This document shows positions 44,569-56,559 of a stretch of DNA of 64,000 bases, piece after piece. The stretch comes from Elymus sibiricus (taxonomy: Eukaryota; Streptophyta; Magnoliopsida; Poales; Poaceae), in the NCBI GenBank assembly GCA_039707655.1, contig CM077671.1:302994509-303058508 (forward strand), in the 5' to 3' direction. How positions within the stretch are numbered: position 1 is the first letter of the stretch; each line of letters starts with the position of its first letter. The position numbers and the translations under genes are program-made. Below the pieces are notes generated by a model. It was not told the DNA's origin. It did not search any database and saw only the letters and a program-made list of their open reading frames with translations.

Positions 44569-44877
44569 TGTTGAGTAAATAGGCAATTTTTTGATCAGAT
44601 TAATCCACGAAATAATAACTATCATGGCATTGACTAGACTAATGACATACTGATGACGAACCAGACTAGCATGTACTACATAAATAGTAGAGACATCTAC
44701 GCATATAGCTAGTACTGGTAAGACTAACATAATCAGGAGCGGGATAAACGATTTATACCCTCCAATAGGCCAGTTGGCCGTAGCAGCAGCAGTGGCGGCG
44801 GCGGCATCCTCAGCCGCCTTCTTGTCGGCTTCGAGCTTCTCGGCAGCGGCACGATCGACGTCGGTTGGGGGCGACAT
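44557..44877 (-). CDS. Open frame within the Copia LTR, possible leader or gag start
   Basis: A 106-codon frame begins MSPPTDVDRAAAEKLEADKK, an Ala/Glu/Lys-rich start resembling N-termini of some plant Copia gag proteins. It turns at GGYKSFIP into a hydrophobic stretch (LLIMLVLPVLAICVDV) and crosses the LTR end by four codons. A GTATAA after ANWPIGG could be a splice donor joining the first part to gag in the 5' copy. Whether it is translated is unknown. No lesion appears in it, unlike the polyprotein. Confidence 0.3.
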   Translation of the reverse strand: MSPPTDVDRAAAEKLEADKKAAEDAAAATAAATANWPIGGYKSFIPLLIMLVLPVLAICVDVSTIYVVHASLVRHQYVISLVNAMIVIISWINLIKKLPIYSTKVT

Positions 44878-45563
44878 GGTGATGACGACGAAGGCGATGC
44901 GGACGTAGATGAGGCAGACGAACGGAAGCGAGCAGTCGCGTAGTTGCTCCCCAAAAACCTAATCGCCCCTCTCCCCGTACAGGACCCGGAGAGGCGTGGT
45001 TTCGGAGGCCTGCTCTCCCGTGGACCGTGTACACGGTGAACGGGACGGAGTTGCTGGCGACAGCAGCAGCAAAAGGAACGACGGGGCGGTGCGCGCGTGG
45101 AGGCAGATGTGATCTGTTTTCCGTGGCGGCTAGGGTTGGCCTAAGCCCTGCTTATGTAGGCGGCGTCCGGGTGGAGAGACGTGGGCTGAACCCACGTCCG
45201 AGTCGGTAGCCCACGATCCAACGTCTCAGATCGTGGCGTTACGTATTCTCCGTTCCCGACCGGCAAAAATAAGCGCGTAGGTATGAGCTCGGCTCGGCTC
45301 AATAATGCAACCCGCGGCACGGCGCGTCGTGATGAGGCGTGGCGTGGCGAGGCGGGCGGCGAAGGAGGAGTGCGCGAGGGCCTCTTCTCTTCTCATGCTC
45401 CAATAGCATGTAGAAGAGAAACCCTTATAAAGAGGTCCAACTCCCTCTCCACTAGCAAGGTGGTACTAAACTTCCCACCCCCCTTGTCATGCCACCTACA
45501 TGGTCCCTTAGAGATTTTTCTGAAATTGTCTCATGGGCCCAAAGCCCATCTCAGATTTCAACA
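44569..45563 (-). repeat. 3' LTR of the Copia element
   Basis: 995 bases, starting TGTTGAAATCTGAGATGGG and ending TTTACTCAACA on the minus strand, so the LTR has TGTTGA/TCAACA inverted tips. The start is fixed by the adjoining GGTGGGGGAT polypurine tract. It contains a TTTATAAGG box (45423-45431 on the plus strand) preceded by an snRNA-USE-like AGTACCACCTTG. Confidence 0.75.
45423..45470 (-). promoter_or_regulatory. USE-like plus TATA module in the Copia LTR
   Basis: On the minus strand AGTACCACCTTG is followed after 24 bases by TTTATAAGG. The first box differs at two positions from AGTCCCACCTCG in the CACTA module at 15145, and the bases after it (CTAG) also agree. The TATA box is a reasonable LTR core promoter; whether the upstream box acts as an snRNA-type element is inference. 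Confidence 0.4.
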
Positions 45564-45573
45564 ATCCCCCACC
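45564..45573 (-). other. Copia polypurine tract
   Basis: GGTGGGGGAT on the minus strand stands immediately before the 3' LTR start, the plus-strand primer site for reverse transcription. Its position fixes the LTR boundary and the element orientation. Confidence 0.75.
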
Positions 45574-46104
45574 AGATCTCAAGGGCCCATTTCGTCCTCT
45601 GTTCCAATTACTGTTTTGATATACCAGCATTTCAGTGAAGACCTGTTAAGGTTGAGCTTCACCTAGAACAAGTAGCTACACTCCTTCACAACTGAACAAT
45701 GGACCATGCCTTGAATTGTCAGTTTGGCGTAAAGAAGTTTCACTACATGTCTTACTAGTACTAGGCTGCCGAAGGCTGACCCTCGGGTGAAGCATATTAG
45801 TCACACTCCTGGCCTTTTCGTGAGTTTACTAGAGATCACCCCAATCTCATAGACTGTGACCAGCAGTCGGGCTCATATAGGTGTGTTCCTCCGAAGATCA
45901 CTCTGTAGGACAGCATCTTGCTTACATATAAGCTTTAGAACACATTAAGACAGTAGTCATCCTACCATACAGTATCCAAGAGTATTGCATCTCCAACGGA
46001 GTGGGTTAGTAAAGTTACTCTCCTCAGTTCACCACTGGCTTGTTTTCCCAGGTCCTACTTCACGGGATCTCCGATCACATAGGTTGGGTTACTACCATGG
46101 CAAC

Positions 46105-46632
46105 TCACGTGGGTCTCATACCCATCTCCCTCGATGCATTTTCTATCACAACACGTGATAGCCCTTTAGTAAAGGGATCTGCCAGATTCTTAGCCGTTTG
46201 GATGTAATCCAACGCTATCACTTCGGAGCTTCTTAAACATCTGACAGCATTCAATCTCATTCTTATATATTTGTTGGACTTCATGTTGTCCTTTGAACTC
46301 TTCACTTTCACAATGACTGTCTGATTATCGCAGTTCATAAGGATAGCCGGAACCGACTTCTCAACCACATGCAAGTCCATCAAAAGATCTCGAAGAAACT
46401 CTGCTTCGACACCAAATGTGTCTAATGCTGTTAATTCTGCTTCCATTGTCGATCTCGTTAAGATCGTTTGCTTGCAAGACTTCCAGGAAACAGCACCACC
46501 TCCAAGGGTAAACATATACCCAGTAGTGGCCTTCATCTCGTCAGCATGAGAGATCCAATTCGCATCACTATACCCTTCAAGTACTGACGGGTATCCGGTA
46601 TAGTGAAGTCCGTGGTTCATAGTACCTTTCAG
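46105..46632 (-). pseudogene. Copia polyprotein, RNase H part (left piece)
   Basis: About 176 codons open to a stop at 46105. The RNase H core is visible: [31 protein letters not shown] and [12 protein letters not shown], with the catalytic Asp/Glu residues in SDANW and MEAEL. The end [20 protein letters not shown] is typical of a Copia polyprotein C-terminus. It is the direct continuation of the reverse transcriptase piece that stops at 61300; the ATAAC duplication marks the cut. Separated from its upstream part, it is not expressible as a polyprotein. Confidence 0.88.
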
Positions 46633-46637
46633 ATAAC

Positions 46638-48221
46638 TGATACGTCTCCAATGTATCTATAATTTTTAATTGTTCCATGCTATTATATTATCTGTTTTGG
46701 ATGTTTTATATGCATTAATATGCTATTTTATATTATTTTTGGGACTAACCTATTAACCTAGTGCCCAGTGCCAGTTTTTGTTTTTTCCTTGTTTTTGAGT
46801 ATTGCAGAAAAGGAATATCCAATGGAGTCCAAACGGAATAAAATTCTACGCTAATTTTTCTTGGACCAGAAGGAACCCAGGAGGCTTTGAGAAGAGGCCA
46901 GAAGACCTACGGGTAGGCCACAAGCCACCAGGGCGCGCCCCTGGGGGGGCGCCCCCCTGGCTTGTGGGCCCCCCGTAGCTCCTCCAACCCTAATTCTTCG
47001 CCTATAAATTCAGGAATATTCCCCCAATACCAAAGAGAGCCACGATAATACTTTTCCACCGCCGCAAGCCTCTGTTCCCGAGAGATCCCATCTTGGGGCC
47101 TTTTCCGGTAATCTGCCGGAGGGGGATTCGATCACGGAGGGCATCTACATCAACACCATTGCCCTTCCGATGATGCGTGAGTAGTTCACCTCAGACCTTC
47201 GGGTCCATAGCTAGTAGCTAGATGGCTTCTTCTCTCTCTATGATCTTCAATACCATGTTCTCCATGATCTTCATGTAGATCTATCCGATGTAATACTCTT
47301 TTGCGGTGTGTTTGTCGAGATCCGATGAATTATGGATTTATGATCAGATTATCTACGAATATTATTTGAATCTTCTCTGAATTCTTATATGCATGATTTC
47401 GTATCTTTGCAAGTCTCTTCGAGTTATTGGTTTGGTTTGGCCAACTAGATTGGTAATTCTTGCAATGGGAGAAGTGCTTAGTTTTGGGTTCAATCTTGCG
47501 GTGTCCTCACCCAGTGACAAAGTAGGGGTAGCGAGGCACATATTTGTATTGTTGCCATCAAGGATAAAAAGATGGGGTTTCATCATATTGCTTGAGTTTA
47601 TCCCTCTACATCATGTCATCTTACTTAATGCGTTACTCTGTTCTTCATGAACTTAATACTCTAGATGCAGGCAGGAGTCGGTCGATGTGTGGAGTAATAG
47701 TAGTAGATGCAGAATCTTTTCGGTCTACTTGATACGGACGTGATGCCTATATGCATAATCATTGCCTTGGATATCGTCATAACTATGCGCTTTTCTATCA
47801 ATTGCTCGACAGTAATTTGTTCACCCACCGTATTATTTTCCTTCAAGAGAGAAGCCACTAGTGAAACCTATGGCCCCCGGGTCTATTTTCCATATTATAT
47901 TTTCAGATCTATAAACCAAAAATACCAAAAATACTTTGCTGCAATTTATTTACTTTTATTTTAGTTTTCGTTTTAGTAATCTTTTATATCTATCTCTTTC
48001 GGATCTCATCCTTGCAAGTAACCGTGAAGGGATTGACAACCCCTTTATAGCGTTGGGTGCAAGTGTTTGATTGTTTGTGCAGGTGCATAGATTGGGGCCT
48101 TGCTTGTACCTCCTACTGGATTGATACATTGGTTCTCAACAACTGAGGGAAATACTTATCTACTTTGCTGCATCACCCTTTCCTCTTCAAGGGAAAACCA
48201 ACACAAGCTCAAGAAGTAGCA
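46638..48221 (+). repeat. 5' LTR of the outer non-autonomous element
   Basis: 1584 bases, TGATACGTCTCC to AAGTAGCA. Comparing the first 200 bases with its 3' partner by eye gives roughly nine differences, so the insertion is not recent. Confidence 0.9.
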
Positions 48222-48232
48222 AGAAGGATTTC

Positions 48233-48250
48233 TGGCGCCGTTGCTGGGGA
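48233..48250 (+). other. Primer binding site, tRNA-Asp
   Basis: TGGCGCCGTTGCTGGGGA lies 11 bases after the 5' LTR. It is complementary to the 3' end of plant tRNA-Asp (GTC) with one mismatch; the sister element has GCC where this has GCT. Confidence 0.8.
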
Positions 48251-48522
48251 GGATACATAGCAAGTCAAGACAAGAACTCTCCCGCCAACTTGCCAATTTC
48301 TGGCGTGGTTGCCGGAGAGGTCTACATCAAGCCTACCAAGTACCCATCACAAACTCATCTCTTGCATTTACATTATTTGCCATTTGCCTCTCGTTTTCCT
48401 CTCCCCCATTTCACCAATTTGCCGTTTTATTCGCCTTTTTCTCGCCGGATCTCTTTTTGTTTGCTTGTGTTTCCATGTGCCTTCTATTTGCTTGCATCTT
48501 CGCTTGCTAAAAATCTATTGAT

Positions 48523-49388
48523 ATGGATCCTCATCCACTTGCTAATCTTTTCAAAAGGCCAAATTATGATGAACCAATTGCTAGTGAGTTGAGTGCACTT
48601 GATTATCTCTATGAAGTTTTGTTTGAAAATCATGAATCTGAAAATTTTGATGAAGTGTTGAAAGAAGAAATTTATAAGGTGATTCATGATAGTCCCTTGA
48701 ATGATGAGCATGATTGCAATGTTGATAGTATGAATTCTCTAAATATCCATGATGCTTATGATATGCAAAGCCACAAGCTTGGGGATGCTATGTTTGATGA
48801 AGATGATATTTTTTGTCCCCAAGTTTTGATGAGAAAATTTATTATGATGATCGCATGCCTCCTATTTATGGTGATGGTGATGACACGTATGCTATAATGA
48901 GTAATGATAACCATGAAACTTATCATCATGATTTTAATTTGCAATGTGGTTATGTCAATCAAGTGTATCATGATGGTTATTTTGTTGAGTTTGCTCCCAC
49001 TACCATGGATGATAAGGAATTTGCTTATGTGGAGAGTAATGGAAATTATATGCTTGTGAAATATGAAAAGAATGATTTATGTGATAGTTATATTGTTGAA
49101 TTACTTCATGATGCTACTGAAATTCATTATGAGGGGGGAACATATGCTTGTAGGAATTGCAATAATATCAAGTTTCCTCTCTATGTGTTTAAAGTTTTGA
49201 AGTTATGCTTGTTTTGCCTTCCTATGCTAGTTGATTCTTGTTCCCAAAAATTGTTTGCTCACAAAATCCCTATGCATAGGAAGTGTGTTAGACTTAAATG
49301 TGTTTTTCATGAGATTCATGATGCTCTTTTGCATATTTCAATTACTACTTTTTATGTGAGCATCATTGAAATCATCATGCCTAGCTAG
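48523..49388 (+). pseudogene. Unrecognised retroelement ORF, one frameshift
   Basis: Starts MDPHPLANLFKRPNYDEP, runs through an acidic region (NDEHDCNVDSMNSLNIHDAY) and then shifts frame near 48820, where the sister element has one more C. It continues MPPIYGDGDDTYAI, CDSYIVELLHDATE, YACRNCNNIKFPLYVFKV, a Cys/Leu-rich segment (LKLCLFCLPMLVDSC) and HRKCVRLKC to IIEIIMPS. About 288 residues if read through. I recognise no domain. The related frame at 55752-56446 shows that it is a family-wide ORF occupying the gag position. Function unknown. Confidence 0.6.
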
Positions 49389-52183
49389 GGGCGAAAAACA
49401 ATAGCGCTTGTTGGGAGGCAACCCAATTTTATTTTATGTTTTTTGTTTTTGTTTCTGTTATTCAGTGATTTACACATTATTACCTCTGTAGTAATTGTGT
49501 TTTAGTGTTTTAATTAGTGTTTGAGCCAAGTAAGACCTTTGGGATGGTCTACGGTGATTGTTGATTTGATCTTGCTGAAAAACAGAAACTTTTGCGCTCA
49601 GTCCAGGAATTTTATAAATTCACCAGAGCGTCGAATGAGTCTGAAAGTTTTACAAAAGATTGATATACAAATTGCCCAGATTTTCCTAATTTTTCAGAAT
49701 TTTTTTGAGTTACAGAAGTATTCAAAGTTTACAGATTGCTACAGACTGTTCTGTTTTTGACAGATTCTATTTTCTTTGTGTTCTTTGCTTATTTTGATGT
49801 ATCTATGGGTTGTATCGGGGGGTATGAACCATGGAGAAGTTGGAACACAGTAGATATTACACCAATATAAATAAAGAATGAGTTCACAACAGTACCTAAA
49901 GTGGTGATTTATTTTTCTTATACTAACGGATCTCACGAGTTTTCTGTTGAGTTTTGTGTTGTGAAGTTTTCAAGTTTTGGGTAAAGATTTGATGGACTAT
50001 GGAATAAGGAGTGGCAAGAGCCTAAGCTTGGGGATGCCCAAGGAACGCCAAGGAATATTCAAGGATAGCAAAGAGCCTAAGCTTGGGGATGCCCCGGAAG
50101 GCATCCCCTCTTTCGTCTTCAATCCATCGGTAAATTTACTTGAGACTATATTTTTATTCACCACATGATATGTGTTTTGCTTGGAGCGTCTTGTATGATA
50201 TGAGTCTTTGATTTTTAGTTTGACACAATCATCCTTGCTGCACACATCTTTTGAGAGGGACACGCATAAATCGTGAATTTATTAGAATACTCTATGTGCT
50301 TCACTTATATCTTTTGAGCTAGGCAATTTTGCTCTAGTGCTTCACTTATATCTTTTTAGAGCACGGTGGTGTTTTATTTTATAGAAATAATTGAACTCTC
50401 GTACCTCACTTATATTATTTTGAGAGTCTTTAAACAGCATGGTAATTGGTTTAGGTTATGAATTTAGTCCTAATATAATGGGCATCCAAGAGGGATATAA
50501 TAAAAACTTTCATATAAAGTGCATTGAATACTATGAGAAGTTTGATTCCTTGCATATAGTTTTGAGATATAAAGATGGTGATATTAGAGTCATGCTAGTG
50601 AGTAATTGTGGATTGGTAGAAATACTTGTGTTAAAAGTTTGTGATTCCCGTAGCATGCACGTATGGTGAACCGTTATGTAACGAAGTTGGAGCATGATTT
50701 GTTTATTGATTGTCATCCTTTGTGTGAGGGTCGGGAGCGCGCGATGGTTAACTCCTACCAACCTCTCCCCTAGGAGCATGCGTCTAATACTTTGCTTCGA
50801 TAACTAATAGACTTTTGCAATAAGTATGTGAGTTCTTTATGACTAATGTGAGTCCATGGATTATACGCACTCTCACCCTTCCACCATTGCTAGCCTCTCT
50901 AGTACCGCGCAACTTTCGCCGGTGCATTAAACCCACCATATTCCCTTCCTCAAAACAGCCACCATACCTACCTATTATGGCATTTCCATAGCCATTCCGA
51001 GATATATTGCCATGCAACTTCCACCGTTCCGTTTATCATGACACGCACCATCATTGACATATTGCTTTGCATGATCGTAAGATAGCTAGCATGATGTTTT
51101 CATGGCTTGTCCGTTTTTTGATGTCATTTGCTATGCTAGATCGTTGCACATCCCGGTACACCGCCGGAGGCATTCATATAGAGTCATATTTTGTTCTAAG
51201 TATCGAGTTGTAATTCTTGAGTTGTAAGTAAATAAAAGTGTGATGATCATCATTATTAGAGCATTGTCCCATGTGAGGAAAGGATGATGGAAGCTATGAT
51301 TCTCTCACAAGTTGGGATGAGTCTCCGGACTTTAAAAATAATAAAAGAGGCCAATGAAGCCCAAATAAAAAAAAGGCCAAAGATGCCCACAAAAAAAATA
51401 TGAGAGAAAAGAGAGAAGGGACAATGCTACTATCTTTTTTCCACACTTGTGCTTCAAAGTAGCACCATGATCTTCATGATAGAGAGTCTCCTATTTTGTC
51501 ACTTTCATATACTAGTGGGAATTTTTCATTATATAACTTGGCTTGTATATTCCAATGATGGGCTTCCTCAAATTGCCCTAGGTCTTCGTGAGCAAGCAAG
51601 TTGGATGCACACCCACTTAGTTTCTTTTTGATCTTTCATACACTTATAGCTCTAGTGCATCCGTTGCATGGCAATCCCTACTCACTCACATTGATATCTA
51701 TTGATGGGCATCTCCATAGCCCGTTGATACGCCTAGTTGATGTGAAACTATCTTCTCCTTTTCCTCACAACCTCCACCATATTCTATTCCACCTATAGTG
51801 CTATATCCATGGCTCACGCTCATGTATTGCATGAAAGTTGAAAAGGTTTGAGAACATAAAAAGTGTGAAACAATTGCTTGACTTGTCATCGGGGTTGTGC
51901 ATGATTTAAATACTTTGTGTGGGGAAGATGGAGCATAGCCAGACCATATGATTTTGTAGGGATAACTTTCTTTGGCCATGTTATTTTGAAAAGACACGAT
52001 TGCTTTGTTAGTATGCTTGAAGTATTATTGTTTTTATGTCAACATTAAACTTTTGTTTCGAATCTTATGGATCTGAACATTCATGCCATAATAAAGAATA
52101 TTACATGGATAAATATGTTAGGTAGCATTCCACATCAAAAATTATGTTTTTATCATTTACTTACTCGAGGACGAGCAGGAATT
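49389..52183 (+). other. Non-coding internal region of the outer element
   Basis: About 2.8 kb with no coding frame of note. It holds two AAGCTTGGGGATGC copies (50024 and 50079), the second part of a 9-bp stem GGGGATGCC/GGCATCCCC (50085-50108). Three CTTCACTTATAT-type repeats lie at about 50299, 50339 and 50404. Sections align with the sister element at 56500-59590. Confidence 0.6.
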
Positions 52184-52197
52184 AAGCTTGGGGATGC
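52184..52197 (+). other. Polypurine-tract motif AAGCTTGGGGATGC
   Basis: Lies immediately before the 3' LTR start at 52198. The same 14-mer occurs three more times inside this element, so it is named as the tract by position, not by purine content alone. Confidence 0.65.
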
Positions 52198-52660
52198 TGA
52201 TACGTCTCCAACGTATCTATAATTTTTGATTGTTCCATGCTATTATATTATCTGTTTTGGATGTTTTATATGCATTAATATGTTATTTTATATTATTTTT
52301 GGGACTAACCTATTAACCTAGTGCCCAATGCCAGTTTCTGTTTTTTTCTTGTTTTTGAGTATTGCAGAAAAGGAATATCCAACGGAGTCCAAACGGAATA
52401 AAATTCTACGCTGATTTTTCTTGGACCAGAAGGAACCCAGGAGGCTTCGAGAAGAGGCCATAAGACCTATGGGTAGGCCACAAGCCACCAGGGTGCGCCC
52501 CTGGGGGGCGGGGGGGCGCCCCCCTGGCTTGTGGGCCCCCAGTAGATCCTCCAACCCTAATTCTTCGCCTATAAATTCAGGAATATTCCCCCAATACCAA
52601 AGAGAGCCACAATAATACTTTTCCGCCGCCGCAAGCCTCTATTCCCGTGAGATCCCATCT

Positions 52661-52900
52661 AGAAATGGCTCTGCTCGCTTAGAGAAGGGGCTCCGCGCTC
52701 TATCAGCTATAAGTTAGTTGGCGCTACGCGCGACTTCAGTTGACAAAAGCGAACAAGATAGCGCTAGCGCCCGCGGAGAACTTTCGTTTGTTCGCCTTCT
52801 AAAAGGCCTACTGACCTGCCGGTGAAAAGCCGGTTACAAAAAAAATAATAAGACGTAGTGAAAAAGTACCAAAACAACTGAAGCCTACATCCCACTACGT
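52661..52900. other. 240-bp organelle-like filler DNA in the 3' LTR
   Basis: The other LTRs read GATCCCATCT-TGGG-GCCTTTTCC here; in this LTR TGGG is replaced by 240 unrelated bases. The insert has no terminal repeats and no target duplication. Its composition (GCGCTAGCGCCCGCGGAG, GGCTCCGCGCTCTATCAGC, GCCTACTGACCTGCCGG) looks like plant mitochondrial intergenic DNA to me. Filler from organelle DNA is common at plant double-strand-break repair sites. The source is a guess until searched. Confidence 0.5.
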
Positions 52901-53980
52901 GCCTTTTCCGGTAATCTGCCGGAGGGGGATTCGATCACGGAGGGCATCTACATCAACACCATTGCCCTTCCGATGATGCGTGAGTAGTTCACCTCAGACC
53001 TTCGGGTCCATAGCTTGTAGCTAGATGGCTTCTTCTCTCTCTATGATCTTCAATACCATGTTCTCCATGATCTTCATGGAGATCTATCCGATGTAATACT
53101 CTTTTGCGGTGTGTTTGTCGAGATCCGATGAATTGTGGATTTATGATCAGATTATCTATGAATATTATTTGAATCTTCTCTGAATTCTTATATGCATGAT
53201 TTCATATCTTTGCAAGTCTCTTCGAGTTATTGGTTTGGTTTGGCCAACTAGATTGGTAATTCTTGCAATGGGAGAAGTGCTTAGTTTTGGGTTCAATCTT
53301 GCGGTGTCCTCACCCAGTGACAAAGTAGGGGTAGTGAGGCACGTATTTGTATTGTTGCCATCAAGGATAAAAAGATGGGGTTTTCATCATATTGCTTGAG
53401 TTTATCCCTCTACATCATGTCATCTTACTTAATGCGTTACTCTGTTCTTCATGAACTTAATACTCTAGATGCAGGCAGGAGTCGGTCGATGTGTGGAGTA
53501 ATAGTAGTAGATGCAGAATCATTTCGGTCTACTTGATACGGACGTGATGCCTATATGCATAATCATTGCCTTGGATATCGTCATAACTATGCGCTTTTCT
53601 ATCAATTGCTCGACAGTAATTTGTTCACCCACCGTATTATTTTCCTTCAAGAGAGAAGCCTCTAGTGAAACCTATGGCCCCCGCGTCTATTTTCCATATT
53701 ATATTTTCAGATCTATAAACCAAAAATACCAAAAATACTTTGCTGCAATTTATTTACTTTTATTTTAGTTTTCGTTTTAGTAATCTTTTATATCTATCTC
53801 TTTCGGATCTCATCCTTGCAAGTAACCGTGAAGGGATTGACAACCCCTTTATAGCGTTGGGTGCAAGTATTTGATTGTTTGTGCAGGTGCATAGATTGGG
53901 GCCTTGCTTGTACCTCCTACTGGATTGATACCTTGGTTCTCAACAACCGAGGAAAATACTTATCTACTTTGCTGCATCAC

Positions 53981-55613
53981 TGATACGTCTCCAACGTATC
54001 TATAATTTATGAAGTATTCATGCCATGTTTACAATAATTCTATATGATTTTGGTATGATTTTATTAGAACTAACCCGAACTGACGTTGTTTTCAGCAGAA
54101 CTACCATGGTGTCGTTTTTTGTGCAGAAATAAAAGTTCTCGGAATGGGCTGAAAATTTACGGTGATTTTTTATGGACCAAAAGAGACCCCCGAAGCATCG
54201 GAGTTGGGCCAGAAGAGCCTCGAGCCGGCCACAAGCCTGTAGGGCGCCCCCCCTAGGGCGCGCCCTCCTAGCTTGTCGCCGCCTCGTGGACCCCTTGACG
54301 TGAGACCGATGCCAGAAATTCCTATAAATACCAAAACCCCCAGAAAGAAACCTAGATCGGGAGTTCCGCTGCCAGAAGCCTCTGTAGCCACGAAAAACCA
54401 ATCGGGAGCCCGTTCCGGCACCCTGCCGGAGGGGGAAACCATCACCGGAGGCCATCTTCATCATCCCGGCGGTCTCCATGACGAGGAGGGAGTAGTTCTC
54501 CCTCGGGGCTGAGGGTATGTACCAGTAGCTATGTGTTTGATCTCTTTCTCTCGTGTTCTTGAGATGGCACGATCTTGATGTATCGCGAGCTTTATTGATA
54601 TAGATGAATCATATGGAGTTTTCCCCTCTCTATCTTCTTGTGATGAATTGAGTTTTCCCTTTGAAGTTTTCTTATCGGATTGAATCTTTAAGGATTTGAG
54701 AACACTTGATGTATGTCTTGCGATGGGATATCCGTGGTGACAATGGGATGTTCTATTGATCCACTTGATGTATGTTTTGGTGATCAACTTGCGGGTTCCG
54801 TGACCTTGGGAATCTATGCATATGGGTTGGCACATGTTTTCGTCTTGACTCTCCGGTAGAAACTTTGGGGCACTCTTTGAAGTTCTTTGTGTTGGATTGA
54901 ACATGATGAATCTGAAATTGTGTGATGCATATTGTATAATCAAGCCCATGGGTACTTGTGGTGACATTGGAGTATCTAGGTGACATTAGGGTTTTGGTTG
55001 ATGTGTATCTTAAGGTGTTATTTTAGTACGAACTCTAGGGCTGTTCATGACACCTATAGGGATAGCTCATAAGATTGATCGGAAAAGATAACTTTGAGGT
55101 GGATTCGTACCCTACAATAATTTCTTCGTTTGTTCTCCGCTATTTGTGACTTTGGAGTGAACTCTTTGTCGCACGTGAGGGATTTACATATGATTCAACT
55201 ATGTTAGTATTGTTGAGAGAACTTGCACTAGTGAAAGTATGAACCCTAGGCCTTGTTTCTAAGCATTGCAATACCGTTTGTGCTCACTTTTATCATTAGT
55301 TACCTTGCTGTTTTTATATTTTCAGATTACAAAAACCTATATCTACCATCCATATTACACTTGTATCACCATCTCTTCGCCGAACTAGTGCACCTATACA
55401 ATTTACCATTGTATTGGGTGTGTTGGGGACACAAGAGACTCTTTGTTATTTGGTTGCAGGGTTGTTTGAGAGAGACCATCTTCATCCTACACCTCCCACG
55501 GATTGATAAACCTTAGGTCATCCACTTGAGGGAAATTTGGTACTGTCCTACAAAACTCTGCGCTTGGAGGCCCAACACGAGTCTACAAGAAGAAGGTTGT
55601 GTAGTAGACATCA
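53981..55613 (+). repeat. 5' LTR of the nested element
   Basis: 1633 bases, TGATACGTCTCC to TAGTAGACATCA. Differences from the 3' LTR are few, mostly single bases. Confidence 0.92.
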
Positions 55614-55623
55614 AGGTCTTTTC

Positions 55624-55641
55624 TGGCGCCGTTGCCGGGGA
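55624..55641 (+). other. Primer binding site, tRNA-Asp
   Basis: TGGCGCCGTTGCCGGGGA is perfectly complementary to the 3' end of plant tRNA-Asp including CCA, 10 bases after the LTR. Confidence 0.85.
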
Positions 55642-55751
55642 GGTGAGTGCTTGAAGGTATATCTTTATATCTTGCAATTGAATCTTTTAGTTTCTTGTTT
55701 TATTACTAGATTGGTTTTATAAAAGAAAACTACAAAAAAAATGGAGTTTAG

Positions 55752-56446
55752 GTTGCATCAATTGGTTCGTCTTTTAATGTCTTTCGTGAAAATGAGGGTT
55801 CGAAAAATTGTGCTCAATTGGTAGAGGAAGAATTTATGAAAATACTTAATGAGAATTCCTTGAATGATGAGCATGATAGAAATATTGCTAGTATGAATTC
55901 TCTGAATATTCATGATGCTAGTGATATGCAAAACCACAAGCTTGGGGATGCTATGTTTGATGAATATGATATTTTTAGTCCCCCAAGTTTTGATGAGCAA
56001 ATTTATTATGATGAAAGCATGCCTCCTATTTATGATGATTATTGTGATGACACGTATGCTATAAAGAATAATGATAATCGTGAAACTTGTTATCATCATT
56101 TTAATTTTCAATTGGATTATGCCTCACATGATAGTTATTTTGTTGAGTTTGCTCCCACTACTTTGAATGAGAAGAATTTTGCTTGTGTGGGTAGTAATAA
56201 AAATTATATGCTTGTAGATCATGAAAATAATGCTTTATGTGATAGTTATATTGTGGAATTCCTTCATGATGCTACTGAAAATTATTATGAGAGAGGAACA
56301 TATGCTTGTAGGAATTGCAATAATATCAAGTTTCCTCTCTATGTGTTCAAAGTTTTGAAGTTATGCTTGTTTTGCCTTCCTATGCTAGTTGATTCTTGCT
56401 CCAATAAATTGTTTGCTCACAAAATCCCTATGAATAGGAAGTAGGT
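55752..56446 (+). pseudogene. Unrecognised retroelement ORF, sister copy
   Basis: Open from about 55752 without a good ATG at the expected place (a stop lies at 55749), aligned with 48523-49388 through MNSLNIHDAS, HKLGDAMFDEYDIF, SFDEQIYYDESMPPIYDD, CDSYIVEFLHDATE and YACRNCNNIKFPLYVFKV. A TAG after NRK at 56442-56444 cuts off the tail, which is still readable as VRLKCACHEIHDALLH. It keeps the reading frame where the outer copy is shifted. No domain is recognised, and it is probably not functional in this copy. Confidence 0.55.
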
Positions 56447-56559
56447 TAGACTTAAATGTGCTTGTCATGAGATTCATGATGCTCTTTTGCATGTTTCAAT
56501 TATTATTCCTATGTGAGCATCATTGAAATCATCATGCCTAGCTAAAAGGCATTCAAGAA

